Below, one piece after another: positions 1 to 5,961 of a stretch of 7,088 nucleotides of DNA. This DNA is from CAZQAA01 sp964591255 (lineage in GTDB: Bacteria > Desulfobacterota > DSM-4660 > Desulfatiglandales > Desulfatiglandaceae). Under the pieces are notes generated by a model. The model saw nothing but the letters and a program-made list of their open reading frames with translations. It ran no database searches and was not told the origin of the DNA. Where the stretch lies: contig CAZQAA010000033.1 in assembly GCA_964591255.1 (NCBI GenBank), positions 1 to 7,088 on the forward strand, in the 5' to 3' direction. A program made the translations under genes and the position numbers. Position 1 is the stretch's first letter, and every line of letters starts with the position of its first letter.

Positions 1-1420
1 GAAGCCAATCCCTGCCGATCAGGATAAGAGATGTCCAGGTATAACCGCCATATGGTTGCCTGAACTCATCGAAAAGATCCCCGACCAGAATTGTTCCCAG
101 AACAAGCGGTACAAAATATTTTATTAATATATCCCACCAGATGCCGAGCCTGATGGAGGAAATTTTGTTAATATGTTTTCTAAGAAGTCTGATCTTGAAC
201 AACCACCCCACCAGTATACACTCAAGCATACCTATTATTACCAGCCCGTAATGGGTGATAAAGTGGTCTAATATGTCTACCCAGTGAATACCTGCCTGAG
301 ATGTGAAAACTATGGAACCCACAAACCCTATGACACATACGGCTGTAACCACTTGCTTTCTGTTGAACCCGAATTTGTCGATAATGGCAGATGTGAAGGC
401 CTCCACGATCGAGATGGAGGATGACAGCCCGGCGACAGACAGACACAGAAAAAATATTGCCCCGAAGAGGCTGCCGCATGGCATAAGGCTGAGAGCCTTT
501 GGATAGGCGACAAATGCGAGCCCTATGCTTTGTGATACCACTTGATCCAGGGGCTGTTGTTGGGATGCAGCCATAAAACCCAATACCGAAAACACGGCAA
601 ATCCGGCAAATATGGAATATCCACTGTTAATGAACCCTGTTAATATGGAATATTTAGCTATATTTGCCTTGGCCGGCAGATAACTTGCATAGGCTATCAT
701 GATCCCGAAGCCTAAACTCAGGGTGAAAAATATCTGACTGAAGGCATCTATCCATACCTTTGGGCTTGTGAGTTTCGCAAAATCAGGGGTCAGGTATGCC
801 TTTATACCGACCATCGCCCCATCAAGGGTGACGGACCATAAAACAAGTACCGCGGTAAGTACAAAGAGCATGGGCATGAAAATTTTATTTGCAAGCTCGA
901 GGCCTTTTTGTATTCCCCTGTAAATTATTAGCCAGTTTAGAAACCACACAATGATAATACCTACAAAAATGGGGGTCCTTATTTCACCTATATCTGAAGG
1001 CGCATCACTCATTGACAGGAATTTTTGGAAGAAAAATGTGTTGGGATCATCTCCCCAGCCGAGGTTTAATGAAAGATAAAAGAAGTTCATACACCAGGAT
1101 ATGATAGCGGTATAATAAAGGGAGAGGCCGAACATTACAAAAGTAACCGCCCACCATCCTAGCCATTCCCATTTCGGCCTGATCTTGGAACACGCAAGAG
1201 GGGCGGAACCCATACGCTCATGTCCCATGCCAAATTCAAGGAGTAGGAGAGGTATGCCTACGGTGATAAGTGCAATCACGTAAGGGACAAGAAAGGCCCC
1301 TCCGCCATGACTATAAGCCATATAACTGAAACGCCAGATGTTCCCCAGCCCAATAGCCGAACCTATGGCGGCTAACAAGAATCCAACCTGGCTTTTCCAT
1401 TGTTCTCTTTTGGCAGGCAA
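1..1420 (-). CDS. Sodium-dependent amino-acid-type transporter, neurotransmitter:sodium symporter (NSS/SNF) family; C-terminus cut by window edge
   Basis: Inner-membrane Na+-coupled symporter with the LeuT fold, probably importing an amino acid or related small molecule. My translation of the complementary strand is open without a stop for 473 codons and runs off the left edge. Bacterial members are usually about 440-510 residues, so little is missing. Residues 20-31 read GSAIGLGNIWRF, the TM1 family signature; numbering coincides with LeuT, with Ala22 and Asn27 kept and LeuT Asn21 replaced by Ser. Residues 230-247 (FFTLSLGFGIMIAYASYL) match the unwound TM6 region. AGLSSS (330-335) matches the TM8 Na2 site, with Ser in place of LeuT Thr354. 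Gly24, where monoamine transporters carry Asp, fits an amino-acid-type substrate. The start is TTG (1418-1420). No ATG lies between the preceding in-frame stop and Met34, which is already past TM1. AAAGAGGG (1431-1438) is a good ribosome-binding site 10 nt upstream. It follows the HD-GYP gene by 23 bp, so the two are probably co-transcribed. The exact substrate is unknown. Confidence 0.93.
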   Translation of the reverse strand, partial: MPAKREQWKSQVGFLLAAIGSAIGLGNIWRFSYMAYSHGGGAFLVPYVIALITVGIPLLLLEFGMGHERMGSAPLACSKIRPKWEWLGWWAVTFVMFGLSLYYTAIISWCMNFFYLSLNLGWGDDPNTFFFQKFLSMSDAPSDIGEIRTPIFVGIIIVWFLNWLIIYRGIQKGLELANKIFMPMLFVLTAVLVLWSVTLDGAMVGIKAYLTPDFAKLTSPKVWIDAFSQIFFTLSLGFGIMIAYASYLPAKANIAKYSILTGFINSGYSIFAGFAVFSVLGFMAASQQQPLDQVVSQSIGLAFVAYPKALSLMPCGSLFGAIFFLCLSVAGLSSSISIVEAFTSAIIDKFGFNRKQVVTAVCVIGFVGSIVFTSQAGIHWVDILDHFITHYGLVIIGMLECILVGWLFKIRLLRKHINKISSIRLGIWWDILIKYFVPLVLGTILVGDLFDEFRQPYGGYTWTSLILIGRDWL

Positions 1421-1430
1421 ATTATTGGGA

Positions 1431-1438
1431 CCCTCTTT
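1431..1438 (-). promoter_or_regulatory. Ribosome binding site supporting the TTG start of the NSS transporter
   Basis: On the complementary strand AAAGAGGG sits 10 nt before TTG 1420, in the short gap after the response regulator stop (TAG, 1444-1446). It decides the start, because no ATG or GTG is available between the upstream in-frame TGA and the first transmembrane segment. Confidence 0.6.
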
Positions 1439-1443
1439 GAGAT

Positions 1444-2502
1444 CTAATTGAACTTTTTGGTATCATTAGAAATTTGACTCAACTTGAAACCTTTTTGCCG
1501 GAAAATTGTCAGGCATGCATCTGCCACGTCAGGATCATATAGCAAGCCGCTGTTTTTGGAAATTTCCTGCAAGGCAACATCAATTCCAAGGGCTGGTCGA
1601 TACGGACGGTGAGAGGCCATTGCCTCTACTACATCCGCCACACCCAAAATCTTTGCCTCCATGAGGATCTGATTGCCGGATAGGCCGGAAGGATAGCCTG
1701 ACCCGTCAATCCTTTCATGGTGCTGAAGTACGATATGGGCAATAGGCCACGAAAATTCTATATTTTTTAATATTTCGTATCCCACATCTGGATGGGATTT
1801 GATCAGTTCAAATTCTGTCTTTGTTATGGGGCCTGGTTTTGCCAGGATTTCCGCCGGGATGGCAATTTTTCCTAAGTCATGAATTAAACCGGCCATTAGA
1901 ATACCTTCAATTTGTTCCTTGGGCAGTTTCATCTCTTTCGCAATGGCCTTTGCAATACCTGCCACACGTTGTTGATGCCCGGAGGTATAAGGATCTCTCA
2001 TTTCCACGGTAAGTGCCATAGCCCTGATACTTCCTTCCAGGGCCTGTTGCAGCTTATTCATGCTGTTTTGCAGTGCAGTAGTACGTTGAGCCACCTTTTG
2101 CTCTAAACTTTTCTGATAGGCCCTGTTTTCTATCTCAAGCTGTCGTCTCCGTAGGGCGTTGGCCACGCTAATCATGACATTATTCATTTCAAACGGTTTT
2201 GTAATATAATCGTAGACCCCTATTTTTAGCGCAACTTTGGCTACCATGGGGTCATCTAATGCAGTGATCATTATTGCAGCAGTCTCAGGATGTTTGGGTA
2301 AGATGTCCCGTATTAAATCCAGTCCCGATTCTCCCGGCATGTTGATATCACAGAGAATCAGCTCGAATTTTTCATCTTCCAGAAGTTCGCGTGCTTCCAG
2401 AGGGGTGGCTGCAGTTCTACAGACATATCCGTTCGCCTCCAGCATTTCACTCAATATGGAACGTATATTCTCTTCGTCGTCTACAATCAAGATTTTCGGC
2501 AT
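1444..2502 (-). CDS. Two-component response regulator with REC and HD-GYP (cyclic di-GMP phosphodiesterase) domains, RpfG type
   Basis: Cytoplasmic response regulator of 352 residues. Residues 1-120 form a receiver domain: acidic pair Asp8/Asp9, phospho-acceptor Asp52 (CDINMPG), Thr80 and Lys102 (TKPFE) are all present. Residues about 118-160 are Gln/Leu-rich and probably form a helical or coiled-coil linker. Residues about 165-340 form an HD-GYP domain. Visible metal-site motifs are His176 (SGHQQRV), His208-Asp209 with Lys212 (HDLGKIAIP), His237 (SHPDVG), His261-His262-Glu263, the name-giving Gly-Tyr-Pro at 269-271 (DGSGYP) and Asp290 (GVADVVEAM). With all of these kept, the domain is predicted to hydrolyse cyclic di-GMP to pGpG and/or GMP when the receiver is phosphorylated. 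No histidine kinase is in the window. The start ATG has a CGGAG ribosome-binding site about 7 nt upstream. The downstream transporter gene lies 23 bp after the stop. Enzyme class is confident; the signal and phenotype are unknown. Confidence 0.96.
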   Translation of the reverse strand: MPKILIVDDEENIRSILSEMLEANGYVCRTAATPLEARELLEDEKFELILCDINMPGESGLDLIRDILPKHPETAAIMITALDDPMVAKVALKIGVYDYITKPFEMNNVMISVANALRRRQLEIENRAYQKSLEQKVAQRTTALQNSMNKLQQALEGSIRAMALTVEMRDPYTSGHQQRVAGIAKAIAKEMKLPKEQIEGILMAGLIHDLGKIAIPAEILAKPGPITKTEFELIKSHPDVGYEILKNIEFSWPIAHIVLQHHERIDGSGYPSGLSGNQILMEAKILGVADVVEAMASHRPYRPALGIDVALQEISKNSGLLYDPDVADACLTIFRQKGFKLSQISNDTKKFN

Positions 2503-2596
2503 AAATCAGCTCCGGGATTCATGTTGGCCTCTCCACGTTTTTATTTTATTTTTTTATTGTTATCATAAGAGCATGAGAGAGGAATTTGTGCAGGAA

Positions 2597-2624
2597 AATA
2601 CATCAACAACCGATTAGAGGTCAA
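2597..2624 (-). promoter_or_regulatory. Candidate sigma70-type promoter for the HD-GYP/transporter unit
   Basis: On the complementary strand TTGACC (2619-2624) is followed after 16 nt by TGTATT (2597-2602); an alternative -10, TATTTT, lies 2 nt further downstream with 18-nt spacing. The -35 matches consensus at five of six positions and either -10 at four of six. It lies about 95-100 nt upstream of the response regulator ATG. The resulting leader would be very A-rich between about 2537 and 2560. Position and orientation fit, but the match is moderate. Confidence 0.35.
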
Positions 2625-2685
2625 GAATATTTCCCAGTTTATTCTAATATTATGTAATTCTGCCGGGACGCTAGTTTGGGAGCAC

Positions 2686-2710
2686 AGGCAAAGGCCTTTT
2701 TACTTTGCCT
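2686..2710. repeat. Inverted repeat in the divergent intergenic region, with a nested palindrome
   Basis: AGGCAAAG (2686-2693) and CTTTGCCT (2703-2710) are perfect 8-bp complementary arms around a 9-nt loop. A 10-bp perfect palindrome, AAAGGCCTTT (2690-2699), is nested within. No T-run follows on either strand, so a simple intrinsic terminator is unlikely. The right arm touches the candidate -35 box at 2710-2715, so an operator role is possible but unproven. Confidence 0.5.
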
Positions 2711-2738
2711 TGACATCTATACATGTGCAGGCTTAAGT
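2710..2738 (+). promoter_or_regulatory. Candidate promoter for the rightward DUF2889/PHP/DUF169-CoaE operon
   Basis: A perfect TTGACA -35 hexamer (2710-2715) is followed at 17-nt spacing by TTAAGT (2733-2738), which matches the -10 consensus at only three of six positions. The strong -35 and weak -10, together with the adjoining inverted repeat, could mean activator dependence. Transcription from here would start near 2745 and give a leader of about 155 nt before the first recognised gene. Low confidence because of the -10. Confidence 0.3.
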
Positions 2739-2777
2739 TCTAAAGCCAACCAGCATCGGCTGAAAGAGACAGCTTGA

Positions 2778-2882
2778 ATGATAAATAACAAAGGGATATC
2801 GTTATGGTCTCGTTATCTTTGGCATATTGCCTTTGCAATTTTTTATTCAAGTTGTCTGCACAAGATCCAACCTGCTGAATAA
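2778..2882 (+). CDS. Possible 34-residue leader or small membrane peptide
   Basis: An ATG at 2778 opens 34 codons ending in TAA (2880-2882), 18 bp before the first operon gene. The peptide has a basic start (Lys5, Arg12) and a hydrophobic aromatic stretch (about residues 13-27, YLWHIAFAIFYSSCL) with a single Cys26, resembling a short membrane segment or a poor signal sequence. A weak purine run (AAAGAG, 2763-2768) lies about 9 nt upstream. It sits between the candidate promoter and the DUF2889 gene, where a leader peptide would be expected. The sequence resembles nothing I recognise and an ORF this short can occur by chance, so this is only a candidate. Confidence 0.2.
   Translation: MINNKGISLWSRYLWHIAFAIFYSSCLHKIQPAE
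2789..2821 (+). repeat. Direct repeat CGTTAT x2 inside an imperfect hairpin, operon leader
   Basis: CGTTAT occurs at 2800-2805 and again at 2811-2816, 11 bp apart start to start, about one helical turn. The segment also folds imperfectly: the arm at 2789-2801 (CAAAGGGATATCG) pairs with the arm at 2811-2821 (CGTTATCTTTG), allowing a 2-nt bulge. Either a protein-binding direct repeat or an RNA hairpin is possible; neither is established. Confidence 0.3.
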
Positions 2883-2900
2883 TTCGGGAGATATATTATT

Positions 2901-3404
2901 ATGTACAATATTGTCAGCTTTTCAAGAAACAGGTCAACGAGTGTCGAACAGACAGACTCCCAGACTATCAGGGCATCATGCCGGCTTCAGGATACCTTGC
3001 AGGAGGCGTTTGTTGAGATTATGGTCAGGATGCCGGACTTGGAGATTACTGATGTCAGGGGGGGTGTAATACGCATCTATCAGAATGATTGTGACATAAA
3101 TATGGATGCCCTCCAAAGGGTGATTGGGACTCGTATAGGACCAGGAATACTTAAAATAATCAAGGGGCTTATAGGGGAGGCAATAGGTTATAGGCAGCTT
3201 GCCTTCATGGTGGAAGAATGCTGTCATGCTGTTATATTGTCATTCACTAAGGAAGAGCTTATAAATTCGCCCAGGCCGGAAAATGATGCAGAGGCAATCG
3301 AATATTATGCCAGCATGGTCAGGGAAAATATCAGGTTGTACAACCGTTGTGCCGCCTTTGCCCCAGGTAGTGCTATTATAGAGAAGATCGAACTGCCGAC
3401 ATAG
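2901..3404 (+). CDS. Small DUF2889-like protein of unknown function, first gene of the operon
   Basis: A 167-residue soluble protein with no signal peptide or membrane segment. No function is known to me. Residues about 45-115 align with the N-terminal domain of the next gene: both have a segment with IG or VG, then Gly-Xaa-Xaa-Ile-Gly (here GTRIGPGILK, 76-85), then a Gly/Arg-rich turn (GYRQLAFM, 96-103) and a Cys pair (EECC, 105-108; IECC in the neighbour). That layout matches my recollection of the DUF2889 family, so the two look like tandem divergent paralogues. The C-terminal third (about 120-167) is charged and probably helical, with Cys150. The ATG has CGGGAG (2885-2890) 10 nt upstream. 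The stop TAG (3402-3404) is 20 bp before the preferred start of the PHP fusion gene. An N-terminal stretch of about 25 residues rich in Ser, Thr and Arg looks disordered. The family call is moderate; the gene call is good because it is co-directional, well spaced and homologous to its neighbour. Confidence 0.8.
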   Translation: MYNIVSFSRNRSTSVEQTDSQTIRASCRLQDTLQEAFVEIMVRMPDLEITDVRGGVIRIYQNDCDINMDALQRVIGTRIGPGILKIIKGLIGEAIGYRQLAFMVEECCHAVILSFTKEELINSPRPENDAEAIEYYASMVRENIRLYNRCAAFAPGSAIIEKIELPT

Positions 3405-3424
3405 GGTTGAACAAAGGGATGGGT

Positions 3425-4531
3425 ATGCTCAAATTCGTACGCAATAAGTTGATAAGCATTGAAAAACATGGTCATGATACGTTAATTGCCCATGGCATTC
3501 TTGATGACGACATTTACGGTTTGGAGATGGATGTATCCATAGATATATCCAGCCTGAAAATCGTGGCAGTTGTGGCAAAATGGCGGCGCTGGACCACTCC
3601 GGAGTGTCCCAGGGCCATCCCTTTTGTCCAGGATGCGGTGGGGCTCCAAATAGGAGAGGAGGATTTTTCGCAAAAGGTTCGCAGGAGTGTTGGCAGAAGG
3701 GCATGTAGGCATCATGCCAATCTGCTGATCGAGTGCTGTTATACGGCACAAGAGGCCGCCCAGGTTATAACATGGGAGGATGAACATATTTCCTGTCATT
3801 CATTTAACACCAAGGCCCCTTCTCCGAAAACAGAGGTCAGAAAAAAGGTCTCGCATGGGACAATCATTGATCTTCATGTCCATTCCTCGCCTGCATCGCC
3901 TTGCAGCTCTACACCGGTTGAAGAACAGATCAAAGAGGCAAAGAGAATAGGGCTAAACGGCATATGTTTGACAGATCATAATTATGTATGGGAAGAAGAC
4001 GTTGTGGAGGGTTTAAGGCAACAGCATGAATTCCTCGTTCTGAGGGGGAATGAAATCACGACCGATCAGGGGGATATGCTTGTTTTCGGCCTGCATAAAG
4101 AAATCAGGGGCATCATAAAACTGGAGGAATTGAGGGAGGAGGTCTCAAGGTCAGGGGGTTTTATTATTGCTGCGCACCCTTTCAGGGGCTTTCTCACCGT
4201 TGGCATTGATCAATTGGGTCTGAGTCCGGAAGAGGCTATGAAAAGGCCTCTTTTTAACCATGTGGATGCCTTGGAGGCTTTGAACGGGAGGGCGACAGAC
4301 AGCGAAAACAGGTTCACGGGAGAGGTAGCGGCCCGTCTCGGTATGCCTATTACAGGCGGTAGTGATGCCCATGAGGTCTCTGAGATTGGAATCTATGCAA
4401 CCCGATTCGATCAGAGTATAGAGAATGAGAAAGATCTTATCTCCGCCTTGCAGAGCGGCAACTATTTTCCGACCGTTTTCAGAAAAAACCAGGTAAAATC
4501 GAAAGATAATCAAAACAGGAGAGAGCAATGA
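3425..4531 (+). CDS. DUF2889-like domain fused to a PHP-domain metal-dependent phosphoesterase
   Basis: A 368-residue cytoplasmic fusion (numbering from ATG 3425). Residues 1 to about 120 are DUF2889-like: PECPRAI (59-65), VGLQIG (72-77), ACRHHA (93-98) and the Cys pair at 104-105 fit the family layout. A basic Ser/Pro linker (about 125-145) leads to a PHP domain at about 145-355. The PHP metal motifs are complete: His151 and His153 (DLHVHS), Asp184-His185 (TDHN), Glu210 (GNEITT), His251 (AAHPFR), Glu284 (EALNG) and Asp314 and His316 (GGSDAH). It should therefore be an active tri-metal phosphoesterase of the YciV/TrpH-like single-domain type. Known relatives act on nucleotides, RNA ends or histidinol phosphate; the substrate here is unknown. 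ATG 3425 is preferred because AAAGGG (3413-3418) lies 6 nt upstream; ATG 3419 and TTG 3407 are in-frame alternatives. The stop overlaps the next ATG by 4 bp (ATGA), implying translational coupling. Confident for PHP, moderate for DUF2889. Confidence 0.93.
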   Translation: MLKFVRNKLISIEKHGHDTLIAHGILDDDIYGLEMDVSIDISSLKIVAVVAKWRRWTTPECPRAIPFVQDAVGLQIGEEDFSQKVRRSVGRRACRHHANLLIECCYTAQEAAQVITWEDEHISCHSFNTKAPSPKTEVRKKVSHGTIIDLHVHSSPASPCSSTPVEEQIKEAKRIGLNGICLTDHNYVWEEDVVEGLRQQHEFLVLRGNEITTDQGDMLVFGLHKEIRGIIKLEELREEVSRSGGFIIAAHPFRGFLTVGIDQLGLSPEEAMKRPLFNHVDALEALNGRATDSENRFTGEVAARLGMPITGGSDAHEVSEIGIYATRFDQSIENEKDLISALQSGNYFPTVFRKNQVKSKDNQNRREQ

Positions 4532-5961
4532 ATTTGGAACAGACGAATGACTGGGAGAAAATCATCAGAAGGATAGAACTCTTGATGCGGCTCAGGTCAT
4601 TTCCCGTGGCATTGAAGCTCCTTGAAAAGAAAGAAGATCTTGAAAAAATTCCTTATATGCGTCGTCCCGCACACAAGGTAACCCTTTGTCAGCTAATCAC
4701 CCTCGTGAGGAGCTTTGACTGGACAGTAGGCGCGGACCTTGATGACTTTATGAATGCTACCTGTCCTTCTATCTTGGGCCTTACCGATGTGCCTGAATTT
4801 AATAAAGATGGAACGTTCCGCAGTATTGTGTGGGTCAAGACAAAAGAGGACGGAAAGAGGTATGAGGAATCTATTCCCCGCATCCCTAAGGATAAATTTG
4901 AAGCAGTGGCAATGGCCCCGTTAGTGTATAATCCGTTTGAGCCGGATATAGTCCTTATCTATGCGAATCCTGCACAGATGATGCTGTTGATAAACTCTCT
5001 CCAGTTTGAGGACTACGAGGTTATGCAGTTCTATTGTGTAGGTGAATCTTCATGCTCAGATGCTGTCGCCAGATGCTATCTGACAGGAAAGCCTTCTCTG
5101 ACCATCCCTTGTTATGGCGAGCGCCGTTATGGCCATGCCCAGGACGATGAGCTGGTTATGGGTATCCCTGCCGGGATGATGAAAAAGGCATTAAGGGGCA
5201 TGGAAACCCTTTATCGAAGGGGTATCCGCTATCCAATAAGTTATGCGGGTGCTGAAAGGGACCTTACTACAGCTTTTCCCATGTCTTATAGCAGCGTCAA
5301 CAAGCTGAAAACCATCCGTGGTGATGACAACCGTTTGCTCCTTGCCGTGACCGGGGGGATCGCCAGTGGAAAAAGTACGGTTTCCAACATGTTGGAGGAG
5401 AGGGGCGCACCTATTGTTGACTTTGATGTTATCGCAAGAAAGGTCGTTGAACCGGGCACTTCCGCTTTAAAGGATATTGTTGAATATTTCGGCAAACAGG
5501 TTTTGAATGAAGACGGCTCCCTTGATCGTAAAAGGCTCTCTAAGATTGTTTTTGGCGATCTTGAAAAGAGAAAAAAATTAGAGAGTTTTACCCACCCACG
5601 TATCCATGAGGCCTGGGTCGGGGAGGTCAACAGGATAGCAGAAAAGGATCCAGATGCGATCATCCAGGTAGCCGTACCCCTTTTGATTGAGCTCAATATG
5701 CAGTATATGTTCCACAAGGTCCTGGTGGTTTATGTTCCACGGGAAAAGCAGATAGAACGTCTAATGAAACGCGACGGCATTACTGAAAAAGAGGCAGAGG
5801 ATATACTTAATGCACAATTACCCATAGATGAAAAATTGGGATATGCCGATTTCGTAATCTACAATGACGGGACGATTGAGGAGACAAGAAAGCAGGTAGA
5901 CGATCTGTGGGAAACGTTGAAGCAAATCCAGTCAGAGAAGAAAAAGGAGGAAAAGGATTGA
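4528..5961 (+). CDS. coaE: DUF169 domain fused to dephospho-CoA kinase (CoaE)
   Basis: A 477-residue two-domain protein. Residues 1 to about 255 are a DUF169 domain of unknown function: FPVALKLL (25-32), DWTVGAD (64-70), TCPSILGL (78-85), the Cys-rich stretch around 170-195 and IPCYGERR (193-200). Six cysteines (54, 79, 170, 176, 183, 195) may form a metal or redox site. Residues about 268-468 are a full-length CoaE kinase, which phosphorylates the ribose 3'-hydroxyl of dephospho-CoA with ATP as the last step of coenzyme A synthesis. Its motifs are the P-loop GGIASGKST (276-284), DFDVIARKVVEPG (298-310), HPRIH (356-360), VPLLIE (383-388), and RDGITEKEA with AQLPIDEK and ADFVIYN (415-446). All expected catalytic elements are present. 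The C-terminus is a charged Lys/Glu tail. AGGAG (4517-4521) lies 6 nt before the ATG, which overlaps the PHP stop by 4 bp. Whether this is the cell's only CoaE or acts on another substrate cannot be told here. The fusion is continuous in one frame with no stop between the domains. Confidence 0.95.
   Translation: MNLEQTNDWEKIIRRIELLMRLRSFPVALKLLEKKEDLEKIPYMRRPAHKVTLCQLITLVRSFDWTVGADLDDFMNATCPSILGLTDVPEFNKDGTFRSIVWVKTKEDGKRYEESIPRIPKDKFEAVAMAPLVYNPFEPDIVLIYANPAQMMLLINSLQFEDYEVMQFYCVGESSCSDAVARCYLTGKPSLTIPCYGERRYGHAQDDELVMGIPAGMMKKALRGMETLYRRGIRYPISYAGAERDLTTAFPMSYSSVNKLKTIRGDDNRLLLAVTGGIASGKSTVSNMLEERGAPIVDFDVIARKVVEPGTSALKDIVEYFGKQVLNEDGSLDRKRLSKIVFGDLEKRKKLESFTHPRIHEAWVGEVNRIAEKDPDAIIQVAVPLLIELNMQYMFHKVLVVYVPREKQIERLMKRDGITEKEAEDILNAQLPIDEKLGYADFVIYNDGTIEETRKQVDDLWETLKQIQSEKKKEEKD
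5946..5950 (+). promoter_or_regulatory. Shine-Dalgarno site defining a TTG start for the MBL hydrolase
   Basis: A perfect GGAGG at 5946-5950, inside the 3' end of the kinase gene, lies 7 nt before TTG 5958. That TTG overlaps the kinase stop TGA (5959-5961), giving a TTGA junction. The only ATG upstream in this frame (5907) lies deep in the kinase gene with no comparable ribosome-binding site and would add 17 residues unlike the family, so TTG 5958 is preferred. Confidence 0.65.

Noticed and set aside
2237..2617. Rightward ORF of 126 residues opposite the response regulator
   Set aside because: It is Ser-rich, low-complexity and antisense to the conserved receiver domain, as expected for a shadow frame.
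2686..2710. Intrinsic terminator
   Set aside because: The stem is good but no T-run follows it on either strand, and it lies between the 5' ends of divergent genes, where a terminator is not expected.
2819..2837. Sigma54-like promoter (TGGCA ... TTTGC)
   Set aside because: The GG to GC distance is 14 nt instead of the required 12, and sigma54 promoters do not tolerate that change.
5286..5717. Antisense ORF of 143 residues opposite the kinase domain
   Set aside because: It lies fully opposite strongly conserved CoaE sequence and resembles no family; it is a shadow of the real gene.
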